Positions 1 to 9,123 of a stretch of DNA of 64,000 nucleotides are shown here, one piece after another. Below the pieces are notes generated by a model that worked only from the letters and a program-made list of their open reading frames with translations, did no database searches and was not told the origin of the DNA. Each line of letters begins with the position of its first letter. The first letter of the stretch is position 1. Source of the stretch: Thermohalobaculum sp963700775 (GTDB taxonomy: Bacteria > Pseudomonadota > Alphaproteobacteria > Rhodobacterales > Rhodobacteraceae); NCBI GenBank assembly GCA_963700775.1, contig CAVOYU010000010.1, positions 62,001 to 126,000 on the forward strand. The letters are read 5' to 3'. Position numbers and translations under genes: made by a program.

Positions 1-1575
1 ATCGGTCGCCGCGGCAGTGCCCGACAAGGTCACGTCGACAACGAACTCGGGGTAGTCCTGGACCAGTGTTCGGGCGCCCCGGTCGCCCTCGAGCGCCCGC
101 AGCGGCTCGAAGAAGCGGCGCCCGAACAGCACCGGATGCCCCGGCTGGCCGCCCTCGGCGACCGCGCGCACGATGGCCCGGCCCTCGGCCGGATCGAAGG
201 CCGCGATCAACCGGTCGAAATCCGCCGCGCATAGCTCCGGCATGTCGGCGAGCACGATCAGGACCGCGTCGATATCGGGCCGCAGGGAGGCCACCCCGGC
301 ACCGATCGAGGTTCCCATGCCCTCGGCGGCACGCGGGTTGGTGACGGTCCGCGCCCCGGTGCCGGACACCGCCACAAGCCGCCCGCCCGGCTCCGGCGGC
401 AGCACGACTACGGTCTCATCGACCGCGCTCCGAGCCAGCAGGTCCAGCATGTGGCGCAGCAGCGGCTTGCCGCCCACCGGCTCCATCAGCTTGTCGCGCC
501 CTCCCATCCGGCTCGACTGACCGGCCGCCAGCAGCAGCGCGGAGACCACCGGGCGCCGCGCCGCTTCGGCACCCCCCGCCCGCGGCTCCGGCCGGGACGG
601 GATCTCCTTCAGCAGCCCGCCGACCGCCATGGCGGCGATCTCCTCCGCCGCCGGATCGAGCCCGCAGGCGACCCGCTCCAGCACCCAATCGGCGCCGTTG
701 AGCTTTGGCGAGCGGGCGCATCCCGGCAGGCCGATCACCGGCCGCCCGCCGAGGTCGCCGAGGAACAGCAGGTTCCCCGGATCGACCGGCATCCCGAAGC
801 GCGTCAGCCGACCGCCCGCCGCCACGACCGCCGCCGGCCCGACATCGTTACGGTCCGACGTCGCCGAGCCGGTCAGGATCAGCACTATCTCGCCCTGGGC
901 CGACGCCAGAGCCTCGGCCAGTTCGCCGGTTCGGTGCGGCGCCACCGCCTCGGAGACGAGCTCGATCCCGAGCGCGGCCAACCGTGCCTTCACAGCGTCG
1001 GCGCCCTTCGCGACCATCTTCTCGGCCATACCGGGCGTCCGTGTCAGGATCAGCCCGGCGCTGCGCCGCGCGAGCGGCTTCACCGCCACCGGCACCGACC
1101 CGGCCAGCAGCGCCTCGGCCGCCGTCACTGCCGCCTCGGGGGCTGCGTAGGGGATGATCTTCACCGTCGCAAGTATCTGCCTCGGCCCCACCCGGGCAAA
1201 GTCCGGCAGGGTGGCCACGGTCACCGCCTCATCGATGGCGTTCAGCCGGTTGATCAACAAGGTATCGAGCCGCAGCACCCCCGCACCCACGGCATAGAGG
1301 TTCACCCGCCCCGTGAACGGCGCCGAGACGGTCAGGCCCTGCACCGCCGCGTCCGGCGCCAGCGCCGCGCCGATCCGCGCTGCCGCCTGGTCCTCGGGCA
1401 CGTCGCCGGCCTCGAGCCGCGCGACCGTCACCTCGTCCTGCCCCTCCGCCCTCAGAGCTGCGATGTCGGCCGCACCTAGCACCCGCCCCTTCTTCAGCTT
1501 GCGCGCGGTGAGCCCCACCGAATGGGCGAGGATCGCGCCCTCCGCCTCGGCCAGCGAGACGGGCCCGAACTTCAT
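1..1575 (-). CDS. Molybdopterin-binding / NTP-transferase fusion protein (MoeA-like plus MobA-like), 3' end cut by window
   Basis: The frame is open from ATG at 1575 to the window edge with no stop, about 525 codons, so only a short C-terminal tail is missing. The first ~330 residues look like a molybdopterin-binding (MoeA/MoCF-type) domain, starting MKFGPVSLAEAEGAILAHSV. From about residue 340 a MobA-type nucleotidyltransferase begins with the Rossmann signature LLLAAGQSSRMGGRDKL, then a VLIVLADMPEL segment. Such fusions are known to finish molybdenum cofactor (adding CMP or GMP) for xanthine-dehydrogenase or CO-dehydrogenase-type enzymes. The ATG overlaps the stop of the upstream xdhC-like gene in an ATGA, so the two are translationally coupled. 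The exact nucleotide used and the client enzyme are not visible. Confidence in the family is high. Confidence 0.85.
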   Translation of the reverse strand, partial: MKFGPVSLAEAEGAILAHSVGLTARKLKKGRVLGAADIAALRAEGQDEVTVARLEAGDVPEDQAAARIGAALAPDAAVQGLTVSAPFTGRVNLYAVGAGVLRLDTLLINRLNAIDEAVTVATLPDFARVGPRQILATVKIIPYAAPEAAVTAAEALLAGSVPVAVKPLARRSAGLILTRTPGMAEKMVAKGADAVKARLAALGIELVSEAVAPHRTGELAEALASAQGEIVLILTGSATSDRNDVGPAAVVAAGGRLTRFGMPVDPGNLLFLGDLGGRPVIGLPGCARSPKLNGADWVLERVACGLDPAAEEIAAMAVGGLLKEIPSRPEPRAGGAEAARRPVVSALLLAAGQSSRMGGRDKLMEPVGGKPLLRHMLDLLARSAVDETVVVLPPEPGGRLVAVSGTGARTVTNPRAAEGMGTSIGAGVASLRPDIDAVLIVLADMPELCAADFDRLIAAFDPAEGRAIVRAVAEGGQPGHPVLFGRRFFEPLRALEGDRGARTLVQDYPEFVVDVTLSGTAAATD

Positions 1576-2579
1576 GTCAGCTTACCCGGCCGGGTCGCCG
1601 GCCGCCGCAGCCGCTCGGTTATCTGGGCGAGAATGGCGACGGCGATCTCGGCTGGCGACTTCGCTCCGATGTCGAGGCCGATCGGCGCGTCGATGCGGGC
1701 GATCGCACCGTCGCCGAACCCCGACTCCTTCAGCCGCGCCACCCGCTTGGCATGGGTCCGGGTCGAGCCGAGCGCGCCAATGTAGAAGGCCGGGCTCTTG
1801 AGCGCCGCGCGCAGCGCCGGATCGTCGAGCTTCGGGTCGTGGGTCAGCGTAACCACCGCAGTCCGGATATCGAGCCCGTGCGCCGCCAACGCCGCGTCCG
1901 GCCAGTCATGCACGAGCTTGCCGCCCGGGAAGCGCGCGGGCGAAGCGAAAGCCTCGCGCGGGTCGATCAGCGTCACGTCGTAGCCAGCCGCCCCCGCCAT
2001 CACCAGGAGTGGCTGGGCGATGTGCACCGCCCCGACCACGGCAAGCCGCAAGGGCGGGTTGTGCACGGCGACGAAGCGCGCCGGCGCCGCCTCGTCGAAG
2101 CCGGACCGGTCGCCTTCGAACCGCGCCGGGTCCGCATCGTAGCCGACGATTTCGTGGGTCCAACCATCCGTGTCGGTCACCACGGCCACGGCGCGACGCG
2201 CCGACCGCGCTGCGATCAGATCGTCCAGCAGCTCCGGCGCGACGCCCTTGCCCTTGCCGACCGGCTCGACCATCACCCGGATGCGCCCGCCGCAGGCCAG
2301 TCCCACCGCGAAGGCCTCGTCGTCGCTGACCCCGAACTCCAGGATCCGGCAGCGCCCGTCCGCCAGCGCGTCCAGCGCCTCGACGACAACTGCTCCCTCG
2401 ACGCAGCCCCCCGACACCGAGCCGGCGATCTCGCTGTCGCCGGATATGGCGAGCTGCGAGCCCACCGGCCGCGGCGCCGAGCCCCAGGTCTCGACCACGG
2501 TGGCCAGCGCCGCCCCCCGCCCGGCGCGATGCCACGCGCGGGCGGTCTCGGGAATGCGGTCATGCTCGGCGATGCTCAT
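1572..2579 (-). CDS. XdhC/CoxI family molybdenum-enzyme maturation protein
   Basis: This is a 335-residue protein. The N-terminal XdhC/CoxI domain carries LATVVETWGSAPRPVGSQLA and SGGCVEGAVV, with conserved Gly and Cys. A linker is followed by a C-terminal NAD-binding-like XdhC domain (LAVVGAVHIAQPL; FYIGALGSTRTHAKR). XdhC proteins bind molybdenum cofactor and help sulfurate and insert it into xanthine-dehydrogenase-family hydroxylases, so this is a cytoplasmic chaperone role. The start at 2579 (MSIAEHDR) matches the family N-terminus; an upstream in-frame ATG at 2666 would add about 29 unrelated residues. It is coupled by a 4-nt overlap to the MoeA/MobA fusion. The molybdoenzyme subunits are not in this window. 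Confidence 0.88.
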   Translation of the reverse strand: MSIAEHDRIPETARAWHRAGRGAALATVVETWGSAPRPVGSQLAISGDSEIAGSVSGGCVEGAVVVEALDALADGRCRILEFGVSDDEAFAVGLACGGRIRVMVEPVGKGKGVAPELLDDLIAARSARRAVAVVTDTDGWTHEIVGYDADPARFEGDRSGFDEAAPARFVAVHNPPLRLAVVGAVHIAQPLLVMAGAAGYDVTLIDPREAFASPARFPGGKLVHDWPDAALAAHGLDIRTAVVTLTHDPKLDDPALRAALKSPAFYIGALGSTRTHAKRVARLKESGFGDGAIARIDAPIGLDIGAKSPAEIAVAILAQITERLRRPATRPGKLT

Positions 2580-2818
2580 TGTGTATCTCCGGCGGGGCTC
2601 CGCCCCATGAATTGGCCCACGAAGTCGCCGGAGGCAAGGTCCGAGCCTCGGCCCGTACGGAGGCATTCACGCGCAAATTGGATAGCGCCAAGAAAAGGGA
2701 GCACATGGATGTGCAGCCAAGACGCTCGGACTGTCTCCGCGCAGGACCCTGTTCCACCCCTTCAGAGCGGACTACGGGTCGAAATCGACCATATAGGGGC
2801 TTCCGCTTGAACGCGCGC

Positions 2819-4741
2819 CTATTGCGGCTGTGGCTCCATCCCGCCTTCGCCGCCGAGGTCGGGGCGTTTCGGCTTGCCGGCCTTCGGCACCGCCGAGTGG
2901 CCGCCGCCTTCGCCGGTGACCGGCGGGACGCCGTCGTCGTCCGAGCGATTGAGCTTCTGGCCCGACAGCACCTGCTGGATCTCGGCGCCAGTCAGGGTCT
3001 CGTACTCCAAGAGGCCCTTGGCCAGCCGCTCCAGATCCTCGCGCTTATCTGTCAGGACCCGCTTGGCGGTCTTGTAGCCCTCGTCGACCAGCCGGCGCAC
3101 CTCCTCGTCGATGATCTGCTGGGTATCCGGCGAGATCTCCTTCGGCCCCTGATAGGCGCCGAGGAAGCTGTCGCGCTCGTTGGCGTAGTCGATGGTGCCA
3201 AGCTTTTCCGACATACCGAACTGGGTAACCATCGCCCGGGCGATCCGGGTGACCTGCATAATGTCCGAGGCGGCGCCGTTGGTGACCTTCTCCGGGCCGA
3301 ACACCAGTTCCTCGGCGACCCGCCCGCCCATCGCCATGGCGATCTTCGAGGTGAGTTGGCGGATGGTCTGACTCAGATGATCGCGCTCCGGCAGGCTGAG
3401 CACAAGGCCGAGCGCCCGGCCGCGCGGGATGATCGTTGCCTTGTGGATCGGGTCGTGGTCAGGGACATTGAGTCCGACCACCGCATGGCCTGCCTCGTGA
3501 TAGGCGGTCAGCGCCTTTTCCTCGTCGGTCATAATCATCGAGCGCCGCTCGGAGCCCATCATGACCCGGTCCTTGGCGTGCTCGAAGTCCTCCATGGTCA
3601 CGAGCCGCTTGTCCGAGCGCGCCGCCTTCAGCGCCGCCTCGTTCACGAGGTTGGCGAGGTCGGCGCCCGAGAAGCCGGGCGTGCCGCGGGCGATCACCTT
3701 GAGGTCCACATTCGGCGCCAGCGGCACCTTGCGGGCGTGGACGGCGAGGATCTTCTCGCGGCCGCGCAGGTCCGGGTTCGGCACGGTGACCTGGCGGTCG
3801 AAGCGGCCCGGGCGCAGCAGCGCCGGGTCGAGCACGTCGGGCCGGTTGGTAGCGGCGATCAGGATCACGCCCTCATTGGCCTCGAAGCCGTCCATCTCGA
3901 CCAGAAGCTGGTTCAGCGTCTGCTCGCGCTCGTCATTGCCGCCGCCATAGCCGACGCCGCGATGACGCCCAACGGCGTCGATTTCGTCGATGAAGACGAT
4001 GCAGGGAGCGTTCTTCTTGGCCTGGTCGAACATGTCGCGCACGCGGCTGGCGCCTACGCCCACGAACATCTCGACGAAGTCCGAGCCCGAGATAGTGAAG
4101 AAGGGCACGCCCGCCTCGCCGGCGATCGCGCGGGCAAGCAGCGTCTTGCCGGTGCCCGGAGGGCCGACCAGCAGCGCGCCCTTCGGGATCTTGCCGCCGA
4201 GGCGCGAGTATTTCTGCGGGTCGCGCAGAAACTCGACGATCTCCTCGAGCTCCTCCTTGGCCTCGTCGATGCCGGCGACGTCGTCGAAGGTGACCTTGCC
4301 GGAGCGCTCGGTCAGCAGCTTGGCCTTGGACTTGCCGAAGCCCATCGCCCCGCGCCCGCCGGCCTGCATGCGGTTGAGGAAGAACAGCCAGATGCCGAAG
4401 ACGATCATCATCGGCAGCCAGAAGCTGAGGGTGGAGATCAGCCCGCCGCGCTCCTGCGGCTCGACCCGGATCGCCACACCGGCGGTGCGAAGCTCGTCGA
4501 CGATATCGGTGTCGCGCGGCTGGATTGTGGTGAAGCGTGTGCCGCTGTTCATGCGGCCGGAAATCTTCTCGCCGTCGATCACAACTTCGGCGACTTCCTT
4601 GCGGTCGACGCTGTTCAGGAAGTCCGAGAACGGCATCGAGGTCCCGGTGTTGCTTCCGCCGCCCTCCTGGAAGACGCTGAACAGCGTCACCAGCAACAGG
4701 ATCAGGATTGCCCAGAACGCAAGGTTTTTCGCGTTGCCCAA
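2819..4741 (-). CDS. ftsH: ATP-dependent zinc metalloprotease FtsH
   Basis: FtsH is a membrane-anchored hexameric AAA+ protease that degrades misfolded membrane proteins and short-lived regulators. The sequence shows an N-terminal membrane helix, a periplasmic domain, and a second helix near residues 100-120 (FWLPMMIVFGIWLFFLNRM). These are followed by Walker A (GPPGTGKT), Walker B (CIVFIDEIDAVGRHRG), the second region of homology with RPGRFDR, and the zinc site HEAGHA. I chose a TTG start at 4741 (640 aa) because GGAG lies 9 nt upstream and the protein then begins MGNAKNLAFW, as usual for alphaproteobacterial FtsH. An in-frame ATG at 4777 would add 12 atypical residues. It follows tilS by 78 nt, the order common in Proteobacteria. 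Confidence 0.96.
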   Translation of the reverse strand: MGNAKNLAFWAILILLLVTLFSVFQEGGGSNTGTSMPFSDFLNSVDRKEVAEVVIDGEKISGRMNSGTRFTTIQPRDTDIVDELRTAGVAIRVEPQERGGLISTLSFWLPMMIVFGIWLFFLNRMQAGGRGAMGFGKSKAKLLTERSGKVTFDDVAGIDEAKEELEEIVEFLRDPQKYSRLGGKIPKGALLVGPPGTGKTLLARAIAGEAGVPFFTISGSDFVEMFVGVGASRVRDMFDQAKKNAPCIVFIDEIDAVGRHRGVGYGGGNDEREQTLNQLLVEMDGFEANEGVILIAATNRPDVLDPALLRPGRFDRQVTVPNPDLRGREKILAVHARKVPLAPNVDLKVIARGTPGFSGADLANLVNEAALKAARSDKRLVTMEDFEHAKDRVMMGSERRSMIMTDEEKALTAYHEAGHAVVGLNVPDHDPIHKATIIPRGRALGLVLSLPERDHLSQTIRQLTSKIAMAMGGRVAEELVFGPEKVTNGAASDIMQVTRIARAMVTQFGMSEKLGTIDYANERDSFLGAYQGPKEISPDTQQIIDEEVRRLVDEGYKTAKRVLTDKREDLERLAKGLLEYETLTGAEIQQVLSGQKLNRSDDDGVPPVTGEGGGHSAVPKAGKPKRPDLGGEGGMEPQPQ

Positions 4742-4819
4742 TGTCTCGTCTCCGCTGTCACCGCAGGGGCGGCGCATCGCGCCATCCTACCTCACTAGAT
4801 AAGCCCTGTCGTGGGTAAG

Positions 4820-6193
4820 TTAAGAGGAAGGGCCGGCCGCCGCGTGCAGAACATAGGCTGGGGCGGCCCCGGCGCGCAACCCTTCGGCAGGCAGAATCTC
4901 GACCGGGTCCGCCCCGCCGGCGCCTTCCGTCCGGTACCCGGCGAGGGGCGCGGAAACGAGGACCGGTGCCTCTCCCCCGGAGCAGCGCCAAAGGGCCGGC
5001 GTCGTCTGCCGCACCACGGCGGGCGCCGCCTGCCACGCGGCGGGCGGATGCCAGGCGCCGCTCCGGGCCACGGCCTTCAGCGCGGAGATCCCGGCCTCGC
5101 CCAGCGCCCCCACAATGGCCTCTGCCGGCCAGCCGCCGCGCGGGCGCAGAACCCAGCGCCCGTCCCAGGTGACGCTGCCATCCTCCGGCGCCACCGGCCC
5201 GGCACAGGCATCGGGCTCGCGGCAGACCAGCACCGGGCCGCCCGTCCGGCGGCGGATCACGCAGCCGGCGAGCGTCGCATCCGCGTCCGCTCCCGCGAGC
5301 ATGCGCCCGAGCAGCGCCGCCAGCGCCCGGTAGCGCGGCGGATAGGCGGCCCCGGAGAGGCGCTGGAGCGTATCCGCCAGCAGGCGAAGCGCGGTGTCGG
5401 CCTCATCGGCCGCAAGCTCCGCCGGATCGAGCCGGACCTCTCCCAGTCCGCCCCAGCACCGCGCCCTGTCCGCGAGCCTGGCCATCGCCCGCTCCAGCAC
5501 CCGGCGCTGGCGCTGCAGCCGGAGCGCGGTTTCCGCCAGCCCCCCCGCATCGATCCCGAGCGGCGCCAGCGTCGCCAGGGCGGCACGGGCCTTGACGCGG
5601 TCGTAGCCCGGATTCTCGTTGGTCGGATCCTCGGCCCAGGAAAAACCCTCGGCGAGCAGGAATCCGCGCAGATCCGCGCGACGGACCCCGAGCAGGGGTC
5701 TGAGCCAGCGGGTCCCGCGCCAGCAGAGATCGGCCTGCATCCCGGACAGCCCCTCGACGCCCGAGCCGCGCGCGAGGCGCATCAGCACCGTCTCTGCCTG
5801 ATCGTCGAGGGTATGGCCGAGCAGCACCGACGCCAGCCCCAGCCTCGCCGCCCAGGCGGACAGCAGCTCGAGCCGCGCCTCCCGGGCGGCAGCGGAGAGA
5901 TTGCCGGCGGCGGCGGCCAGATCGCCCGCAGGCAGCGTTTCGTGGGGAATCCCGAGCTCGGCACATTGCCCGGCGACGCCCGCCGCCTCTGCGGCGCTCT
6001 CCGGGCGCAGCCCGTGGTCGACCGTGGCGGCGGCAAGGCGCCAGCCACGGTCCCTGGTCCAGCGCGCGGCGATCAGGAGAAGCGCGGTCGAGTCGCCGCC
6101 GCCTGACACCGCGACGCCGATGATGCCGGGTCCGATCCCCGCAGTCAGTCGGTCGAGCTCGGCCCAGACCGCCGCGACCGGGCTTTCGGCCAC
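4820..6193 (-). CDS. tilS: tRNA(Ile)-lysidine synthetase TilS
   Basis: TilS converts C34 of the CAU-anticodon tRNA-Ile to lysidine with ATP and lysine, switching its decoding from Met to Ile; it is normally essential. The 457-residue protein has the PP-loop SGGGDS near residues 30-35, then ATVDHGLRPES and LLGHTLDDQAETVLMRLARG, all typical of the N-terminal adenylation domain. The C-terminal half is Ala/Arg-rich and diverged, as is usual in alphaproteobacteria. The gene begins 4 nt after the ybgF stop, so it is probably on the Tol-Pal transcript, and ftsH follows. Confidence 0.94.
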   Translation of the reverse strand: MAESPVAAVWAELDRLTAGIGPGIIGVAVSGGGDSTALLLIAARWTRDRGWRLAAATVDHGLRPESAAEAAGVAGQCAELGIPHETLPAGDLAAAAGNLSAAAREARLELLSAWAARLGLASVLLGHTLDDQAETVLMRLARGSGVEGLSGMQADLCWRGTRWLRPLLGVRRADLRGFLLAEGFSWAEDPTNENPGYDRVKARAALATLAPLGIDAGGLAETALRLQRQRRVLERAMARLADRARCWGGLGEVRLDPAELAADEADTALRLLADTLQRLSGAAYPPRYRALAALLGRMLAGADADATLAGCVIRRRTGGPVLVCREPDACAGPVAPEDGSVTWDGRWVLRPRGGWPAEAIVGALGEAGISALKAVARSGAWHPPAAWQAAPAVVRQTTPALWRCSGGEAPVLVSAPLAGYRTEGAGGADPVEILPAEGLRAGAAPAYVLHAAAGPSS

Positions 6194-6197
6194 GGGT

Positions 6198-7043
6198 CTA
6201 GCTGCAGTTCAGCGTCCTCGACTCGGCATCCGCCGCGTCGAGCACGTCGGACGGGCCGCTGGGGAACTGGTGGCGCACCTCGCGGAGCGTCAGGCAGGCC
6301 TCGCTGGCCTGGCCGAGCCGGCCGAGGGTCACCCCCAGGCGGTAGAGATTGTTCGGCGCGCTGGGGCCGGTGCGGTTGCGGCTGTAGCCGTCGAGGAAAC
6401 TCCGCGCCGCGGCCTGGAACGAGCCACGGATGAACTGGCTCTCGCCCAGCCAGTAATACGCCTCGCCCTCGAGCGGACTGCTCGGATAGGCATTCAGGAA
6501 CTGCCGCAGCCGGTCCTCGCCCTGGTCGAAGCGGCCCTGCTTGACGTCGTCGATGGCCCGGTCCAGATCGCCGCGCTCGCTGACCGACACCTCCGGCGCC
6601 GCCGCCACCTGGGTGTTGGCGCCCTGCTGGATACCACCGAGGGGCGTGACCGCCGGAATCTTCGAGGTGTCGCCGCCCTCCAGCTCGGTCAGGCGGAACT
6701 CGATATCGCCGAACCGCTGCGCCGCGTCCTCGGCGACCCGGCGCTGCTCGAACTGGATCTGCTCGAGCTGGCCCGTCAGCTTCTGGATCTCGGCCTCGAG
6801 CCGGTCGAGCCGGATCATCGCCTCGCCGCTGGATGCGCCGCCGCCCGTGGACTTTGCCGGAGCGCCCCCGAGCCTGGCGCGGATATCGGCCAGCTCGGCA
6901 TCGATGATGCTGAGCCGGTATTGCAAATCCTCGCTGGAGCCGGCGCCGGTCCAGGTCTGGGCATTGGCGGGCAGAGCCACCGCCAGAGCGCCGGCCAGGC
7001 AGACAACGGCCAGTCCGGTCCGCAAATCGATCAGCCCGCGCAT
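6198..7043 (-). CDS. ybgF: Tol-Pal system protein YbgF / CpoB
   Basis: This 281-residue periplasmic protein has a signal peptide ending near PANA (residue 28). A coiled coil follows (about 35-110, with LQYRLSIIDAELADIRARLG and LDRLEAEIQKLTGQLEQI). The C-terminal half has TPR-like repeats (YPSSPLEGEAYYWLGESQF, APNNLYRLGVTLGRLGQ). CpoB binds TolA and coordinates peptidoglycan synthesis with outer-membrane constriction at division. It is the last Tol-Pal gene, 112 nt after pal. A GC hairpin lies in that gap. Confidence 0.92.
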   Translation of the reverse strand: MRGLIDLRTGLAVVCLAGALAVALPANAQTWTGAGSSEDLQYRLSIIDAELADIRARLGGAPAKSTGGGASSGEAMIRLDRLEAEIQKLTGQLEQIQFEQRRVAEDAAQRFGDIEFRLTELEGGDTSKIPAVTPLGGIQQGANTQVAAAPEVSVSERGDLDRAIDDVKQGRFDQGEDRLRQFLNAYPSSPLEGEAYYWLGESQFIRGSFQAAARSFLDGYSRNRTGPSAPNNLYRLGVTLGRLGQASEACLTLREVRHQFPSGPSDVLDAADAESRTLNCS

Positions 7044-7064
7044 CAGGTCATCCTCCCGGTATCC

Positions 7065-7091
7065 GGCGGGCAGAGCTTCGCTCCGCCCGCC
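7065..7091 (-). other. GC-rich stem-loop between pal and ybgF
   Basis: Bases 7065-7076 and 7080-7091 form a 12-bp inverted repeat with one mismatch and a 3-nt loop. There is no U-run after it on the minus strand, so I do not call an intrinsic terminator. It could stabilise the 3' end of the pal message or set different pal and ybgF levels. Confidence 0.45.
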
Positions 7092-7155
7092 ATCGTTTGC
7101 ATCACGGTCCGACGCGGACCCGGCCCGGCCGGTACCGCCCGGCGCGAGCCGCCTA

Positions 7156-7659
7156 TCAGCTCGACGGCGCGCCGATCACGGCGGTCACCCCGCGACGGTT
7201 CTGCGACCAGCAGCTCTCGTCCGAGCAGAGCGCCGCCGGGCGCTCCTTGCCGTAGCTCACCGACTCGAGCCGGTTGCCGTCGACACCCTGGGTGACGAGG
7301 TAGGCGCGCACCGAATTCGCCCGCCGCGCGCCCAGCGCCAGGTTGTACTCGCGCGTGCCACGCTCGTCCGCATGGCCCTCGATTGTGGCCGTGGTGCCCG
7401 GATTGGCGTTCAGCCACTGCGCCTGCTGCGAGAGCGTGAACTGCGCCTCCGAGGTCAAGTCGTAGCGGTCGGTCTCGAAGAACACCCGGTCGCCGACCAC
7501 GAGGTTGAAATACTCGATGCTGTTCGGCGCCGGCTGGCCGGCGTTCGCGCCGGCGCCACCCGCCCCCGCCGCTGCCGATGGATCGACCGCCGGATCCGAA
7601 TCGGAGCATGCGGCCAGAAGCGCCACCGCCCCGAGAATCGCGAATGTGAGCTTTCTCAT
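7156..7659 (-). CDS. pal: Peptidoglycan-associated lipoprotein Pal
   Basis: Pal is an outer-membrane lipoprotein that binds peptidoglycan and TolB. The 167 residues begin with a lipoprotein signal with lipobox LLAAC (acylated Cys18), then an Ala/Gly-rich linker. An OmpA-like domain follows, with the peptidoglycan-binding signature TATIEGHADERGTREYNLAL and the terminal SYGKERP. Two cysteines near the C-terminus (LCSDESCWSQ) are common in alphaproteobacterial Pal. It sits 117 nt downstream of tolB in the standard order. Confidence 0.96.
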   Translation of the reverse strand: MRKLTFAILGAVALLAACSDSDPAVDPSAAAGAGGAGANAGQPAPNSIEYFNLVVGDRVFFETDRYDLTSEAQFTLSQQAQWLNANPGTTATIEGHADERGTREYNLALGARRANSVRAYLVTQGVDGNRLESVSYGKERPAALCSDESCWSQNRRGVTAVIGAPSS

Positions 7660-7776
7660 TTCCTGTTCTCTCCTTGCCTCTCCGGCCTTGTCCCAGCCGC
7701 TTGCTGCGCCCCGCGCGCAGTATTCATGCGGTCCGGGCTGTCTGCAAGGCCGCCACCCGGCGGCCCCGTTGCTGTG

Positions 7777-9123
7777 TCACTTGCGGACCGGCGACCAGGC
7801 CGGGTCCGAGGCGGCGTTCGGGGTCTGTACGACCCGGAGGTTCCGCCCGGTGATGTCGATGCTCATGAGCTGCGCCCGGCCCTGCTGACCCGGGCTCTCG
7901 CGGAAGAAGGCGATCACGCGCCCGTTCGGCGAGAAGGTCGGCCCCTCGTCGAGGAAGCTCGAACTCAGGAGCCGCTCGTCTGTGCCGTCGGTCCGCATCA
8001 CGCCGATGTGGAACCGTCCGCCCAGGATCTTGGTGAAGGCGATGGTGTCGCCCCGCGGCGACCAGACCGGCGTGCCGTAGTTGCCCTGGCCGAAGCTGAT
8101 CCGCTGCGCCGGCCCGCCATTGGCGGGCATCACGTAGAGCTGCTGGCTGCCGCCGCGGTCGGATTCGAACACGATCTGGCTGCCGTCCGGCGAGAACGAG
8201 GCCGAGGTCTCGATCGCGGGACTGTTGGTCAGCCGGCGCACCTGCCGGTCGGCGAGCCGCATCGCGTAAAGGTCGGTGTTGCCTTCCTGGCTGAGCGACA
8301 TCACCACCTGGCTGCCATCCGGCGAGAAGCGTGGCGCGAAGGTCATGCCGGGGAAACTCCCCAGTCGCTCGCGCTGGCCGGTGTCGAGGTTCAGCAGATA
8401 GACCTGCGGCGTGCCGCTCTCGTAGGAGATGTAGAGGATCGACTGGTCGTTCGGCGCGAAGCGGGGCGTCAGCACCAGCCCCTCGGCGCCAGGCAGGTAG
8501 CGCAGGTTGGCGCCGTCCTGGTCCATGATGGCGAGGCGCTTCCGGCGGTCTCCCTTGGGCCCGGTCTCGTCGACGAAGACGATGCGGCTGTCGAAATACG
8601 GTCCCTCTCCGGTCAGCTTGGTGTAGACCCCGTCGGCGACCTTGTGCGCGACCCGGCGCCAGTCGTTCGGGTCTGCGAGGAGCTGGAGGCCCTGGATCTG
8701 CTGCTCGGCGTCGGTGTCGAACACCCGGAACTGCACGTTCAGCCGCCCGTCGGTCGCCTGGATCACCCTACCCGTCACCAGCGCATCGGCGTTGATCGCC
8801 CGCCAGTCGGCATAGACCGGCGGCGCGTCGAAGGCGACCTGCTGCGAGATGAAGGCGGCGCGCGGGATCAGCTTGAACAGGCCCGAGCGCTCGAGATCGG
8901 CCTCGATGACGCCGACCATGTCGTTGGCCACCTGGGCCAAGGCCGGGCTGTCGGTCTGGAACGGCAGCACGGCGACCGGCGTCGGCTCGAAGGCCGCCCC
9001 CGAGACCACGATCTCGGTCGGCGTCTGCGCCTCGGCGACCGGTGTGCCGAGCATCATCGCCGCCAGCAGCATGATCCCCCCGGAAAGCCGCCTTGCGACC
9101 GCGGCCCTGATGTTATGCGTCAT
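7777..9123 (-). CDS. tolB: Tol-Pal system beta-propeller protein TolB
   Basis: This is a 448-residue periplasmic protein with a signal peptide (hydrophobic LSGGIMLLAAMMLG, cleavage near AEAQ). The N-terminal alpha/beta domain begins IVVSGAAFEPTPVAVLPF, and the C-terminal six-bladed propeller has repeated SPDG-type turns (FSPDGSQVVMS, FSPDGSQIVFES, WSPRGDTIAF). TolB links Pal in the outer membrane to TolA. Its ATG overlaps the tolA stop in an ATGA (9120-9123), giving translational coupling. Confidence 0.96.
   Translation of the reverse strand: MTHNIRAAVARRLSGGIMLLAAMMLGTPVAEAQTPTEIVVSGAAFEPTPVAVLPFQTDSPALAQVANDMVGVIEADLERSGLFKLIPRAAFISQQVAFDAPPVYADWRAINADALVTGRVIQATDGRLNVQFRVFDTDAEQQIQGLQLLADPNDWRRVAHKVADGVYTKLTGEGPYFDSRIVFVDETGPKGDRRKRLAIMDQDGANLRYLPGAEGLVLTPRFAPNDQSILYISYESGTPQVYLLNLDTGQRERLGSFPGMTFAPRFSPDGSQVVMSLSQEGNTDLYAMRLADRQVRRLTNSPAIETSASFSPDGSQIVFESDRGGSQQLYVMPANGGPAQRISFGQGNYGTPVWSPRGDTIAFTKILGGRFHIGVMRTDGTDERLLSSSFLDEGPTFSPNGRVIAFFRESPGQQGRAQLMSIDITGRNLRVVQTPNAASDPAWSPVRK

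Noticed and set aside
2579..4798. Long plus-strand frame (about 739 codons) opposite ftsH
   Set aside because: It is antisense to unmistakable FtsH motifs; long antisense frames are expected at this GC content. The same applies to long frames opposite tilS/tolB (6541-9129) and opposite the oxidoreductase (22734-25181).
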